From positions 62,001 through 126,000 of the forward strand of contig NZ_SROX01000001.1 of the NCBI RefSeq assembly GCF_013141915.1: a stretch of DNA of 64,000 bases, written 5' to 3'. The DNA comes from Cupriavidus necator. GTDB taxonomy: Bacteria; Pseudomonadota; Gammaproteobacteria; Burkholderiales; Burkholderiaceae. The translations under genes and the position numbers were made by a program. Below are positions 25,034-34,240 of this stretch, in pieces (positions within the stretch are counted from its first letter, which is position 1; the number at the start of each line of letters is the position of its first letter). Below the pieces are notes generated by a model. The model made no database searches, was not told where the DNA came from, and saw nothing but the letters and a program-made list of their open reading frames with translations.

Positions 25034-27040
25034 TCAGCCGGCCTGGTGCGGCAGCCCGCGCGCCTCCTCCATCTTGCGGTAGACGGTGTTGCGCGAGATC
25101 CCCAGCGCCTTTGCCGCCGCCGAGATATTGCCGTTGTGGGCCTTGACCGTGGCCACGATCGCCATCGCCTCGACCTCGGCCAGCCGCGTCGGCTGCGCTC
25201 CCGGCAACATGGCGCCGGGCGCAAGGGCCGGCGCGGTCGCCGCGGTCATGCCAGCCGCCGGCTCGCGCAGGTCGTCGAGGAAGTCGTCGGGCAGGTGGTC
25301 CGCGGTGATCTCGGCTTCGCCTTCGGCCATCAGTCGCGCGGTGCGCAGCAGGTTGCCCAGCTGGCGGATATTGCCGGGCCAGTGGTAACGGCGGAACAGC
25401 GCCATCACCGCGTCGCTGATGCGGGGCGGCTCGTCGGCCGCGTTGCCGCCGTGGTCCTGGCGCAGCAGCCTGGCGGCGACCACGTCGAGGTCGCTGCGCT
25501 CGCGCAGGGCCGGCAGCCGCACCACCAGTCCGTTGAGACGGTAGTACAGGTCTTCGCGGAACTGGCCGTTGGCGACCAGCTCGCGCAGGTTGCGGTTGGT
25601 GGCGCACACCACCGAGACATCGATGTGGATCACCTTGCTGCTGCCCAGCGGCGATACCGCGCGCTCCTGCAGCGCGCGCAACAGGCGGCCCTGCAGGTGC
25701 AGCGGCATGTCGCCGATTTCGTCGAGAAACAGCGTGCCGCCGTTGGCCAGCAGCATCTTGCCGATGCCGCCCTTCTTGCGGGCGCCGGTGAAGGCGCCTT
25801 CCTCGTAGCCGAACAGCTCCGACTCGATCAGGTTTTCCGGAATCGAGGCGCAGTTCACCGCGATGAAGGGGCCGGTGCGGCGCCCGCTGTCGGCGTGGAT
25901 GGCGCGCGCCATCAGTTCCTTGCCGGTGCCGGTTTCGCCCAGCACCATTACCGGGATGTCCTTGCCGATGACCTTGCGCAGCTTCCCGATCACGGCGCGG
26001 ATCTGGGCGTCGCCCGTGTCCAGTTCATCCAGCCCGGGCGAGGGCGCCGGCCCCGCTGCCAGGCTGCGCGGCGCGGCCGTGGCGCCGGCCGTGCCCGCGT
26101 GGCGCGCCTCGGTGCCGCCGGGGAATGCCGCGGCCGGCGGCTTCCATTCCACGCGCGCGCTGACCTTGACGCCGCTGGGCAAGTGCAGCTGCACGATGCC
26201 GGCATGGGCCGCGCGCGCCGCGTCGAACAACTGCGACATCGACAGCCCGAACAGCGACGAAAAGGTATGCGCCTGCAGCGCGCCGTTGGACAGGCCAAGC
26301 TGGAACTGGCCGCTGCGGTTGGCCGACAGGAAGCGCCCGCCGGGCGTGAACGAGACGATGCCCTCGACCAGCGTGCCGAGGAACTCCGCGCGCGAATGGA
26401 AGCGGACGCACACCATGTCGCGGAAGGTATTGCCGAACAGCTGGTTCTCGATCATCTGCGCCGACATCCGCACCAGCGCCATAGTGTGCTTGTGGAAGCT
26501 GCGCTGGTCGCCGGTCACGTCCAGCGCCCCCACGGTCTTGCCGTAAGGATCCAGGATCGGCATGCACGAGCAGGTCAGGAACTGGTTGGCCTCCAGGTAA
26601 TGGTCAGCGCCGTGGACCAGCGTGGCCTGGTTCTCGGCCAGCGCGGTGCCGATCGCGTTGGTGCCGCGGCGCGCCTCCGACCACTCCGAGCCGGGGCGCA
26701 GCGAGATCTTGTCGGCGCGGGCCAGGAAGTCATCGTCGCCCATGGCGTGCAGGATCAGGCCATCGGCGTCGGTCAGGATGATCATGCTCTGGGTGTCGAC
26801 GATCTGGTCGTGGAGCGTCTCCATCACCGGCAGCGCATAGGTGAACAGCGACTGGCTGCGTTCGATCCGGGTCTTCAGCTCGCTCTGCAGCACCGGGCAG
26901 AAATCGGGCGATTCATAGGGGCGCAGGCCATAAGACTCCGAGCGCTGGTGGGCCTGGGCGATCAGCCCGGCACGCTCGTGCTGCGCGGCATCAACGGGGA
27001 CGTCCGCTTGCGCACGGGCCGGATCCGGCTGGATGGTCAT
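25034..27040 (-). CDS. Sigma-54 activator with GAF sensor (AcoR/BmoR type)
   Basis: 668-residue enhancer-binding protein. GAF-like sensor at about residues 75-205, a second sensor-like (PAS-like) stretch 215-300, AAA+ domain 340-580 with Walker A GETGTGKE (368-375), sigma-54 contact GAFTGA (415-420) and Walker B-like [10 protein letters not shown], then a Fis-type helix-turn-helix at the C-terminus ([22 protein letters not shown]). Length and layout match AcoR and the alcohol-sensing BmoR. Divergent from pedF and close to three matching sigma-54 promoters, so it is the likely regulator of the locus. AGGAG precedes the ATG at 27040. Confidence 0.92.
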   Translation of the reverse strand: MTIQPDPARAQADVPVDAAQHERAGLIAQAHQRSESYGLRPYESPDFCPVLQSELKTRIERSQSLFTYALPVMETLHDQIVDTQSMIILTDADGLILHAMGDDDFLARADKISLRPGSEWSEARRGTNAIGTALAENQATLVHGADHYLEANQFLTCSCMPILDPYGKTVGALDVTGDQRSFHKHTMALVRMSAQMIENQLFGNTFRDMVCVRFHSRAEFLGTLVEGIVSFTPGGRFLSANRSGQFQLGLSNGALQAHTFSSLFGLSMSQLFDAARAAHAGIVQLHLPSGVKVSARVEWKPPAAAFPGGTEARHAGTAGATAAPRSLAAGPAPSPGLDELDTGDAQIRAVIGKLRKVIGKDIPVMVLGETGTGKELMARAIHADSGRRTGPFIAVNCASIPENLIESELFGYEEGAFTGARKKGGIGKMLLANGGTLFLDEIGDMPLHLQGRLLRALQERAVSPLGSSKVIHIDVSVVCATNRNLRELVANGQFREDLYYRLNGLVVRLPALRERSDLDVVAARLLRQDHGGNAADEPPRISDAVMALFRRYHWPGNIRQLGNLLRTARLMAEGEAEITADHLPDDFLDDLREPAAGMTAATAPALAPGAMLPGAQPTRLAEVEAMAIVATVKAHNGNISAAAKALGISRNTVYRKMEEARGLPHQAG

Positions 27041-27311
27041 GTCTCGGTCTCCTGTGGAAAGTCCGCCCGCGATCTGTGCGCGGGTCGCTGCCGGCCGCGC
27101 CAGCGCGTGCTCGACAGTGTTGCGTGTTGAAGCAAAACACTTGCCAGGGTGTGGCATTCCGGGACACCGCGGCGTGGCGCGGGTGCCGCCGGCCCGCCAA
27201 AGCCTCGCAAAAGGCCCGCTGAACCCGGCATTTTGCCCTGCCGCCGCGTTGGTATGGCTCTTGCGGAAATGAGGGAAACCAAAACCAGCCTCATCACTGT
27301 AGGAGACATCC
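27041..27311 (+). promoter_or_regulatory. Regulator/pedF intergenic region with sigma-54 promoter
   Basis: TGGTATGGCTCTTGC (27250-27264) is a -24/-12 promoter with GG-N10-GC spacing, start near 27276. GTGTGGCATTCCGGGACAC (27149-27167), centred 93 bp before the -24 GG, matches the dehydrogenase and Bug elements. GTGTT-N7-AACAC (27124-27140) is a second inverted repeat. The nonamer CAGTGTTGC (27115-27123) also occurs upstream of the dehydrogenase (17416-17424). Confidence 0.7.
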
Positions 27312-27791
27312 ATGAAAACGCAGCGCCGCCTGCTCGCCTTGCTTTCGCTTTGCGCATCCCTGACCGCTTTTTCCACCGGCCCGGTGCTGGCCCACGGCGA
27401 TGTCACGCCCCAGGCCGTCGATACCAAAGCGTTACCACAGCTGGGCGACGAATGGCGTCCGGACAATCCCTACCGCAGCGGCGATGCGCACAAAGAGGCG
27501 CTGCGCATCGGCTCGTCGGCCTACAACCAGAACTGCGCGCGCTGCCACGGGCTGGAGGCGGTCTCGGGCGGGATTGCGCCCGACCTGCGCAAGCTGGACA
27601 GCGACTGTGCCGCCCTCGCGGATCCCAAGAAAAAGCAGGCATGCCTGAGCGAGATCTCGCAGTACTACACCACCACCGTGCGCAAGGGCCGTACCCGCGA
27701 CGGCCGCGTCTACATGCCGCCGTTCGACGGCGTGCTGAGCCAGGAGGCGGTGTGGGCCATCAAGACCTACCTGGAATCGCGCCACGAATAA
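27312..27791 (+). CDS. pedF: Cytochrome c-550 PedF
   Basis: 159-residue periplasmic cytochrome of the PedF/c-550 family, the acceptor for quinoprotein alcohol dehydrogenases. Signal peptide ends VLAHG (about residue 28). Heme site CARCH (75-79); Met ligand probably in RVYMPPFDG. The GDEWRPDNPYRSG segment before the heme is typical of PedF. AGGAG precedes the ATG and a sigma-54 promoter lies about 50 bp upstream. Confidence 0.92.
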   Translation: MKTQRRLLALLSLCASLTAFSTGPVLAHGDVTPQAVDTKALPQLGDEWRPDNPYRSGDAHKEALRIGSSAYNQNCARCHGLEAVSGGIAPDLRKLDSDCAALADPKKKQACLSEISQYYTTTVRKGRTRDGRVYMPPFDGVLSQEAVWAIKTYLESRHE

Positions 27792-27868
27792 GCGCAACGT
27801 CAGCGCCATCCATGCCCCGGTGCCGGCACGCGGCGGCCGGGCCCCTTCGTCTGTCTGGAGAGATCCCA

Positions 27869-28774
27869 ATGCCTGCCAGCCCTGGCCGCGGTCCGCGGCT
27901 TACCTTGCCCACCCTTGCGGCGGCGCCGCGTGTCCTGCGCTGGCTCGGCCCATTACTGCTGGCCGGCGCCGCGCTGCTTGGCGGGTCGCCGGCGCACGCC
28001 GACCTGGCCCGGATCCGCCAGGCCGGCACGCTGAAGGTGGCGGTGTATAAGGGCCTGCCGCCGTTCTCATCGATGGCCGGCAGCCAGTACGCCGGCATCG
28101 ACGTGGCGCTGGCGCAGGCGCTGGGCAAGGCGCTGGGCCTGTCGGTGGCGCTGATGCCGTTCGATGCCGACGAGAACATGTCGGACGACCTGCGCGCGAT
28201 GGTCTGGCGCGGCCATTACCTGGGCTACGGGCCGGCCGACGTGATGCTGCACGTGCCGGTCGAGCGCGCCTTCATGCGCGCCAACGACAAGGCGCTGATC
28301 ATCGCCCCTTACTACCGCGAGACCTTCGTGCTGGTGCAGGACCGCGAGCGTGTCCCCGACGTGCGCGGCCTGGAAGACCTGGCCGGCCAGCCCACCGGCG
28401 CGGCCGCCGGTTCGGCCGGGGCCAATGCGCTGCTGTCAGCGGGCGGCGGTGCGCTGCGGGATCGGGTCAAGATCTATCCCGAAGCCGCCACCGCGCTGGA
28501 TGCCCTGTTCGCCGGCGAGATCGCCGCGGCGCTGGTGACGCGCGCGCAGTATGAAAGCGCGCTCAAGGCCGGCGGCCACGCCGCCAGCCGCTATGCCGCC
28601 ACCGATATCAGCGCGCCGCTGCTGCCGCCGCGCGGCTGGGCGGTCGGCATGGCGGTCAAGGCCGGCGAACGCGAGCTGGCCGAAGCCCTGCAGGCGGCGC
28701 TGGACTCCCTGCGCGGCAACGGCGAGCTGGCGCGCATCTTTGGCGGCTACGGCGTATCGATGCAGGCGCCGTGA
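27869..28774 (+). CDS. Quinoprotein-associated periplasmic binding protein (XoxJ/PedF-linked)
   Basis: 301 residues with a long N-terminal signal ending SPAHA (about residue 45) and a family 3 extracellular solute-binding fold (LARIRQAGTLKVAVYKGLPPFSS; AGIDVALAQALGKALG). Homologues such as XoxJ/MxaJ are dedicated to activation of the dehydrogenase rather than amino acid uptake. 77 bp downstream of pedF and presumably cotranscribed. Confidence 0.85.
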   Translation: MPASPGRGPRLTLPTLAAAPRVLRWLGPLLLAGAALLGGSPAHADLARIRQAGTLKVAVYKGLPPFSSMAGSQYAGIDVALAQALGKALGLSVALMPFDADENMSDDLRAMVWRGHYLGYGPADVMLHVPVERAFMRANDKALIIAPYYRETFVLVQDRERVPDVRGLEDLAGQPTGAAAGSAGANALLSAGGGALRDRVKIYPEAATALDALFAGEIAAALVTRAQYESALKAGGHAASRYAATDISAPLLPPRGWAVGMAVKAGERELAEALQAALDSLRGNGELARIFGGYGVSMQAP

Positions 28775-28999
28775 GCAGGACGGCCCCGGCGCCGCCCTGG
28801 CTGACTGGCGGGGCGTTGTAAAGAATGCATGCGAGCCGGCCACGCAGCGCCGCGAGACGGGCGTGTGCATGGACCGCCAGCCCAAGCCTGGTGCGGGTTT
28901 GCGGTGTTCCGGCGGCGCCCTTGCCATCGCCGCAGCACATTGCCGCGAGTAGGAACGGGAATTGCGGGGCTCGGGCAGTATCGTTACCGGGGTCCAGCG

Positions 29000-29998
29000 A
29001 TGCCTTCCCTCCCGTCGGTCCTGCTGTCCTCGCCCCGCGCGCTCTATGGGCTGCTGCGGGATACCGTCAACGCCTGGGTGGAAGACTATGCGCCCAGCAT
29101 GGGCGCCGCGCTGGCCTACTACACGGTGTTCTCGATCGCGCCGCTGCTGCTGATCGTGATCTCGGTGGCCGGGTTGGTGTTCGGCCACGACGCGGCGCGT
29201 GGCGAGGTGGTGGCGCAGCTGCAAGGGCTGCTCGGGCCGGAGGGCGCCAAGACCGTGGAAGCCATGCTGCTGGCGGTCAGTAAGCCCGCGGCCAGCGCGC
29301 TGACGGCGGTGGTCGGCGTGGTGGTGCTGCTGGTCGGCGCGACCACGGTGTTCGCCGAACTGCAGTCCGCGCTGGACCGGATCTGGGAGGTGCCCGAGCG
29401 GCGCAAGAGCTCCGGCATCTTCGCCTTGCTACGCGCGCGGCTGTTGTCGTTCGGCATGATCCTGGGCATCGGCTTCCTGCTGGTGGTGTCGCTGCTGCTG
29501 AGCGCGGGCATCTCCGCGCTCAATCGCTTGTGGGGGCCGCTGTTTGGCGCCGAGGAGGTAATCGGCCATGCGCTCGACACCGTGGTCAGCCTGGTGCTGA
29601 TCACGGTGGTGTTTGCCATGATCTACAAGATCATGCCGCGCGCCAAGGTGCGCTGGCCCGACGTATGGCTGGGCGCGGCGGTGACCGCGCTGCTGTTCAC
29701 GCTGGGCAAGTTCCTGATCGGCCTGTATATCGGCAAGAGCGGCGTGGCCAACGGCTACGGCGCCGCCGGCTCGCTGGTGGTGCTGCTGCTGTGGGTGTAC
29801 TACTCCGCGCAGATCTTCCTGCTGGGCGCGGAGTTCACGTGGCAGTACGCGCGCCGCTACGGCTCGCGCCGGCACGAGGCCGCGGCAGAGGCCGAGGCCA
29901 AGCGCAAGGAGTCCCCCGCTCAGACGCCCAGCGCCACCGCGAACAGCGCCGAGATCAACGGCCGCTCCTTGCGCACCGCCAGGCAGCACAGGGAATAG
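29000..29998 (+). CDS. YihY/virulence factor BrkB family membrane protein
   Basis: 332 residues with about six membrane spans. The YihY signature is seen in MGAALAYYTVFSIAPLLLIVIS near the N-terminus and the GAAGSLVVLLLWVYYSAQIFLLGAEFT block near the end; the charged tail is disordered. Formerly mis-called RNase BN; function is unsettled (transport or envelope). The 3' end overlaps the convergent LysR gene by 79 bp. Confidence 0.88.
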   Translation: MPSLPSVLLSSPRALYGLLRDTVNAWVEDYAPSMGAALAYYTVFSIAPLLLIVISVAGLVFGHDAARGEVVAQLQGLLGPEGAKTVEAMLLAVSKPAASALTAVVGVVVLLVGATTVFAELQSALDRIWEVPERRKSSGIFALLRARLLSFGMILGIGFLLVVSLLLSAGISALNRLWGPLFGAEEVIGHALDTVVSLVLITVVFAMIYKIMPRAKVRWPDVWLGAAVTALLFTLGKFLIGLYIGKSGVANGYGAAGSLVVLLLWVYYSAQIFLLGAEFTWQYARRYGSRRHEAAAEAEAKRKESPAQTPSATANSAEINGRSLRTARQHRE

Positions 29999-30789
29999 TC
30001 GATCGACAGCAGTGGCTCGTCCACCGGCACCACTTGCAGCCCCGGCAGCGGGATGCATTCGATCTGCGTGACGAAGCTGAGCCCCATGCCGCTGGCTACG
30101 GCATGCAGGATGGCCTCGCGGCTGTTGATCTCCATCACGCCGTGCAGCGCCACGCCATGCTGCGCGCAGGCACGCTCGACGCGGTCGCGCGTCTTCGAGC
30201 CCGGCTCGCGCACGATCACGGGTTCGCCGGCAAGATCGTGCAGCGTGACCGCCGCGCGCGCGGCCAGCGGATGGCCCGCCGGCATCACGGCGACGATGCG
30301 TTCCCTGCGATAGGGCGCGATATGCAGGCCCGCCACCGGGTCGGGCTCGGCGAGGATGCCGACGTCGATGTCGAAATCCTGCAGCCCGCGCAGCACCGAG
30401 GCTTCCGAGCCGATGGTGACGGTCAGTTCCAGCGCTGCATACACGCCGCGGAAACTGCGCGCCAGCCCCAGCGCGATCGGCGGTGACACCGCGCCCACCC
30501 GCACCAGCCCGGTCTTGAGCTTGTGCGCGCTGTGCAGGAACTGCATGGCCTCTTCTTCCTGCCCGAACAGCCCCTGCGTAATCGCATAGAGCCGCTCGCC
30601 GGTCTCGGTCAGGCGCACGGTGCGCCCGCCGCGCAGGAACAACTCCACGCCGAAGCGCGTCTCCAGCGCCTTGACCTGGTCGGTCACGGTGGGCTGCCCG
30701 ATATGCAGGTATTGCGCCGCGGCGGTGAAGCCGCCAGTGCGGGCCACCGCGTGGAAGCAGCGGATCGACTTGTAGTACTGGTGGAACAT
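29920..30789 (-). CDS. LysR-family regulator, aminoethylphosphonate-associated type
   Basis: 289 residues. N-terminal winged helix (SIRCFHAVARTGGFTAAAQYLHIGQPTVTDQVKALE) in which PTVTDQV replaces the usual PAVSRQI, a feature of the LysR subgroup linked to 2-aminoethylphosphonate genes. The rest is a LysR effector domain. Divergent to the phosphonate-type iron alcohol dehydrogenase. ATG at 30789 fits the usual distance to the helix-turn-helix; a 39-residue upstream extension has no family similarity. Confidence 0.85.
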   Translation of the reverse strand: MFHQYYKSIRCFHAVARTGGFTAAAQYLHIGQPTVTDQVKALETRFGVELFLRGGRTVRLTETGERLYAITQGLFGQEEEAMQFLHSAHKLKTGLVRVGAVSPPIALGLARSFRGVYAALELTVTIGSEASVLRGLQDFDIDVGILAEPDPVAGLHIAPYRRERIVAVMPAGHPLAARAAVTLHDLAGEPVIVREPGSKTRDRVERACAQHGVALHGVMEINSREAILHAVASGMGLSFVTQIECIPLPGLQVVPVDEPLLSIDYSLCCLAVRKERPLISALFAVALGV

Positions 30790-30837
30790 GGGGTCTCGAT
30801 AGGGGCTGGGCGCCGTTCTGGGCGGCGTGTCCGGCGA

Positions 30838-30975
30838 GTCTCCCACAGCCGCTGGCCGATGCGTACAGGGTTTCCCCGAGGCCGGCGCAGCGCTGCGGCG
30901 ATCCATCGGTTTTGGCGCACCCGGGCGTCAAAGATGCGATTGGACCGGGGGTTGGGCGTCTCCCACACTGCTGGC
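30838..30975. repeat. Direct repeat in the LysR / iron-ADH gap
   Basis: GTCTCCCACAGCCGCTGGC (30838-30856) is repeated as GTCTCCCACACTGCTGGC (30958-30975), 120 bp apart, in the 246-bp divergent control region. It may be a pair of regulator sites, one near each gene. No clear promoter boxes were picked. Confidence 0.45.
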
Positions 30976-31035
30976 AACCAGGCGCGCGGCACCAGCCGCC
31001 GCCAGCGCAACCCGAGCCAGGACCGAGGAGACCCC

Positions 31036-32127
31036 ATGACCCATGCTTACCACAACCCCGTGTCGATCCATTGCGGGGCCGGCGCGCTCGACCGGTTGCC
31101 GGCCTTGCTGCACGGCCGGCGCGCGCTGGTCGTGACCTTTCCGGAAGCGCGCGCGCTGGGACTGGTGGCACGGATCGAGGCCCTCCTGGGCGCGGACCTG
31201 GCCGGGCTGGTCGAAGACGTGCAGCCCAACCCGGATGTGGCGCAGCTGGCCGGCCTGTACAACCGCTTCTGGGAACACGCCGACCGCTGCGACGCCATCG
31301 TCGCGGTCGGCGGTGGCAGCGCCATCGATACCGCCAAGGCGCTGATGGTCGGCACCCGATCGGGCCGGTTCGACTCGCTGGTCAGCCTGCTGGCGACCGG
31401 CAAGCCGTTCGCGCCGGCGCAGGTCAAGCCGCTGATCGCGGTGCCGACCACCGCCGGCACCGGCAGCGAAGTCACGCCGTGGGCCACCATCTGGGATGCG
31501 GCGAACCAGAAGAAGTACTCGCTGCACCTGCCCGAGACCTGGCCCGAAGCGGCCATCGTCGACGCCGCGCTGATGCTGTCGGTGCCGCGCGGCACCACTA
31601 TTGCCACGGGCCTCGACGCGCTGTCCCACGCGCTCGAATCGATCTGGAACGTTAACGCCAATCCGGTCTCGGACACGTTCGCGGTGGCGGCGGTCGAGGA
31701 CATCTTCGACACGCTGCCGCAGCTGGCCCGGAACCTCGACGACCTGTCGCTGCGCGAACGCATGGCACTGGCCGCACTCAAGGCCGGACTGGCGTTCTCC
31801 AACACCAAGACCGCGCTGGCGCATTCGATCTCGTACGAAATGACGCTGCGCCACGGCCTGCCACACGGCATTGCCTGCTCGTTCACGTTGCCGCTGGTGC
31901 TGGAAAAGGCGTGGGCGCGCCGCCCCGACCGCGACCGCACGCTGCAGCGGCTGTTCGGGCCGTCGCTGGTGGGCGGACAGCAGCGCCTGCGTGCCTTGCT
32001 GCAAGGGCTGGGCGTGAAGACCGAGTTTGCGGACTACGGCGTCAGTGACGATGAGGCCGGCGCCATGATCGCGCGTGCGCTGGACGGCGCCCGCGGCAAG
32101 AACTTTATCGGCGCCGTGCCGGCCTAG
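31036..32127 (+). CDS. Iron-containing alcohol dehydrogenase, phosphonate-associated
   Basis: 363 residues, group III Fe-ADH fold: NAD(P) loop VGGGSAIDTAK, then metal ligands in GLDALSHALESIW and MTLRHGLPHGIA. The family that carries the SYEMTLRHGLPHGIACSF segment is linked to phosphonate gene sets and includes phosphonoacetaldehyde reductase-type enzymes. No PhnW, PhnX or PhnA gene is in the window, so the substrate is inferred only. GAGGAG precedes the ATG; transporter gene follows by 75 bp. Confidence 0.85.
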   Translation: MTHAYHNPVSIHCGAGALDRLPALLHGRRALVVTFPEARALGLVARIEALLGADLAGLVEDVQPNPDVAQLAGLYNRFWEHADRCDAIVAVGGGSAIDTAKALMVGTRSGRFDSLVSLLATGKPFAPAQVKPLIAVPTTAGTGSEVTPWATIWDAANQKKYSLHLPETWPEAAIVDAALMLSVPRGTTIATGLDALSHALESIWNVNANPVSDTFAVAAVEDIFDTLPQLARNLDDLSLRERMALAALKAGLAFSNTKTALAHSISYEMTLRHGLPHGIACSFTLPLVLEKAWARRPDRDRTLQRLFGPSLVGGQQRLRALLQGLGVKTEFADYGVSDDEAGAMIARALDGARGKNFIGAVPA

Positions 32128-32202
32128 CGCTTCCCCACGGCCACAGGTTTACCCGGCCACACGAGCCCGATCGACGGGCCGACAATACAAAAGGAGACAA
32201 CC

Positions 32203-33507
32203 ATGGAAACAGCTGACCGCATCCAGGTGGGGGCGTTCGTCGCCCCGGCCGAGCAATCGTTCCGGCGCGCGCAGTGGCGCATGCTGCTGGCCGCCATGTT
32301 CTGCTATTTCTTCTTCTACACCGGGCGGCAGACCTTCGGCTTCGCCATTCCCGGCATCCAGCATGAATTCGGCCTGTCCAAGGAAGTGCTGGGCTGGGCC
32401 TCCACCTGCCTGCTGTGGTGCTACGCCATCGGGCAGGCCATCAACGGCAACCTCGGCGACAAATTCGGCGGGCGCCGCGTGATGACCGCCGGCGCGATCC
32501 TGTCATGCGCGGCCAACTGGGTGGTGAGTTTCGCCGTGGGCTTCAAGAGCCTGGCGATTCCATGGGGCATCAACGGCTACTTCCAGGCGCTGGGCTGGGC
32601 GCCCGGCAGCCGGCTGCTGTCGAACTGGTGGGGCGCCGGCGAGCGCGGCAAGGTCTACGGCTTCTATGTGTTTGCGGCCGGCTGCGCCTCGGTGCTGTCG
32701 TTCGTGACTTCCATCGTGGTGGTGAACATCCTGCACCTGGACTGGCGCTGGATCTTCCGCCTGCCGGTGCTGTTGATGCTGCTGGGCGGCATCACCTTCT
32801 ACCTGGTCGTGCGCGAGCGTCCTGAAGAGCTTGGCTTCAAGTCGCCGGACACGGGCGTGGCCCATCGCGACGACGCCGACCAGGCCACCGCCATCGAAAC
32901 TGACGCTGACGAAAGCTCATGGTCGCGCTACAAGGCGGTGCTGCGCAATCCGCGCCTGATCATCGCGGGGCTGTCGATCGGATTCCAGAATGCGGCGCGC
33001 TACGGCCTGATCGTCTGGGTGCCGGTGCACTTCCTGGGCAAGGACTGGAAGCACGCCGACACGCTGATCGACCCGGCCTGGATCTCGGTGGCGCTGCCGG
33101 TCGGCATGGCGCTCGGCGCACTGTCCAATGGCTGGATCTCTGACCGGCTGTTCGGCTCCAGCCGCAGCAAGGCGATCATGCTCTACATGGTGCTGGGTGC
33201 CGTGGCCTCGATGGTCATGTTCAGGCTGCCCACCGGCATGGGTGCCATCGTCGCGCTGTTCCTGGCCGGCTTCTTCGTCTACGGCCCGGCGTCGTCGTTC
33301 TGGGCGCTGTGCCCGGACCTGGTCGGGGCACAGCGCGCGGGGACCGCCACCGGCATCCTGAATTTCTTTTCCTACCTGCTCGCCGGCCTGGGCGAGCCGC
33401 TGATCGGCCGCATGCTGGACCACTCGGGCAATACCTCGCTGGTGTTCCCGATCGTGGCGACCAGCTGCATCATCAGCGCCATGATCGCCGCCTTTATCCG
33501 CCGCTGA
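32203..33507 (+). CDS. MFS transporter, organophosphate:phosphate antiporter-like
   Basis: 434 residues, 12 predicted membrane spans. N-terminus RAQWRMLLAAMFCYFFFYTGRQTFGFAIPGIQ and NLGDKFGGRRVMTAGA match the GlpT/UhpT-like (OPA) branch of MFS, where paired Arg residues bind a phosphate group. Beside a phosphonate-type dehydrogenase, import of a phosphonate is a reasonable inference. AAGGAG before the ATG. Confidence 0.85.
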   Translation: METADRIQVGAFVAPAEQSFRRAQWRMLLAAMFCYFFFYTGRQTFGFAIPGIQHEFGLSKEVLGWASTCLLWCYAIGQAINGNLGDKFGGRRVMTAGAILSCAANWVVSFAVGFKSLAIPWGINGYFQALGWAPGSRLLSNWWGAGERGKVYGFYVFAAGCASVLSFVTSIVVVNILHLDWRWIFRLPVLLMLLGGITFYLVVRERPEELGFKSPDTGVAHRDDADQATAIETDADESSWSRYKAVLRNPRLIIAGLSIGFQNAARYGLIVWVPVHFLGKDWKHADTLIDPAWISVALPVGMALGALSNGWISDRLFGSSRSKAIMLYMVLGAVASMVMFRLPTGMGAIVALFLAGFFVYGPASSFWALCPDLVGAQRAGTATGILNFFSYLLAGLGEPLIGRMLDHSGNTSLVFPIVATSCIISAMIAAFIRR

Positions 33508-33618
33508 ACCCCGCGGGCCGGCCACGCGCCGGCAGCGCGCGATGCGGACAAGCCGCTGCACTTGCGCGCCTTCCTGGAATGGCTGCGGCAGCAGGGCGAG
33601 GCGGCCGCGCAAGACTGA
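33508..33618 (+). pseudogene. Fragment resembling a LysR regulator C-terminus
   Basis: Directly after the MFS stop, and in its frame, 36 codons with coding-like base use end in ARDADKPLHLRAFLEWLRQQ and a stop. This pattern is like the last helix of LysR-type regulators. There is no start codon and no upstream domain. It may be a deletion remnant fused to the end of the operon; evidence is thin. Confidence 0.3.
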
Positions 33619-33701
33619 AGCGGAGCGCGCCTGCCGGAAAAGGGGGGGCGTGATGCGTGCGGGCGCGCGGCCCGCGCGCTGCGGGCCCGCGCCGGTGGCG
33701 C

Positions 33702-34100
33702 TCAGGCGCCGTCGAGGAACGCGCTGCGCTGGCCCAGGCGCGTGCCGAGCGCATCGGGCGCCAGGCTCATGCTGGCGGAGTCCGCGGCCGGGACCGCGCC
33801 GCCTGCCAGCGACGGATCGGCGGGCGCGGGCGCCATGCCGGGCTGGGCCGGCGGCACCGGGGCCTGCGCATAGCTGCCGCCGGCGGCCGGGGCTGCCGGG
33901 GCCATCTGCGCCGAGGGCGCTGCCGCGGGCATGGCTTGCACGGGCTGGGCGGACTGGATCGGCTGGGCGGACTGCATCGGCTGCATCGGCTGCGTCATCG
34001 GCTGGCCCGGCTGCAGGGGCTGGGACTGCTGTGCGAACAGCGGATACGACGCGATCATCGCGCCAGCCAGGACCAGGGATTTCGCCAGATGTTGCTTCAT
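33702..34100 (-). CDS. Secreted Pro/Gln/Met-rich low-complexity protein
   Basis: 132 residues. Signal peptide ends LFAQQ (about residue 24). The mature chain is dominated by QP-M/I/V steps (PMQPMQSAQPIQSAQPVQ) and Ala-Pro runs, with no Cys and few charges. Probably a disordered periplasmic or surface protein of unknown role. GGAGGT lies before the ATG, which supports translation. Confidence 0.68.
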   Translation of the reverse strand: MKQHLAKSLVLAGAMIASYPLFAQQSQPLQPGQPMTQPMQPMQSAQPIQSAQPVQAMPAAAPSAQMAPAAPAAGGSYAQAPVPPAQPGMAPAPADPSLAGGAVPAADSASMSLAPDALGTRLGQRSAFLDGA

Positions 34101-34240
34101 TCGTGTACCTCCAAGAAACGCCTACAGGCAAGGGAAAGGCCACTGTAGCGCCGGGGCACCTGACATTCTGTTTGTTTTTGCAACGGTCGTTAACCAGTCT
34201 TGCCATCCAGGCCAGCACCGGTTAAATGCGCGCGCGTCGG

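Noticed and set aside
24611..27130. 839-codon plus-strand frame
   Set aside because: Opposite the sigma-54 activator with intact Walker and GAFTGA motifs.
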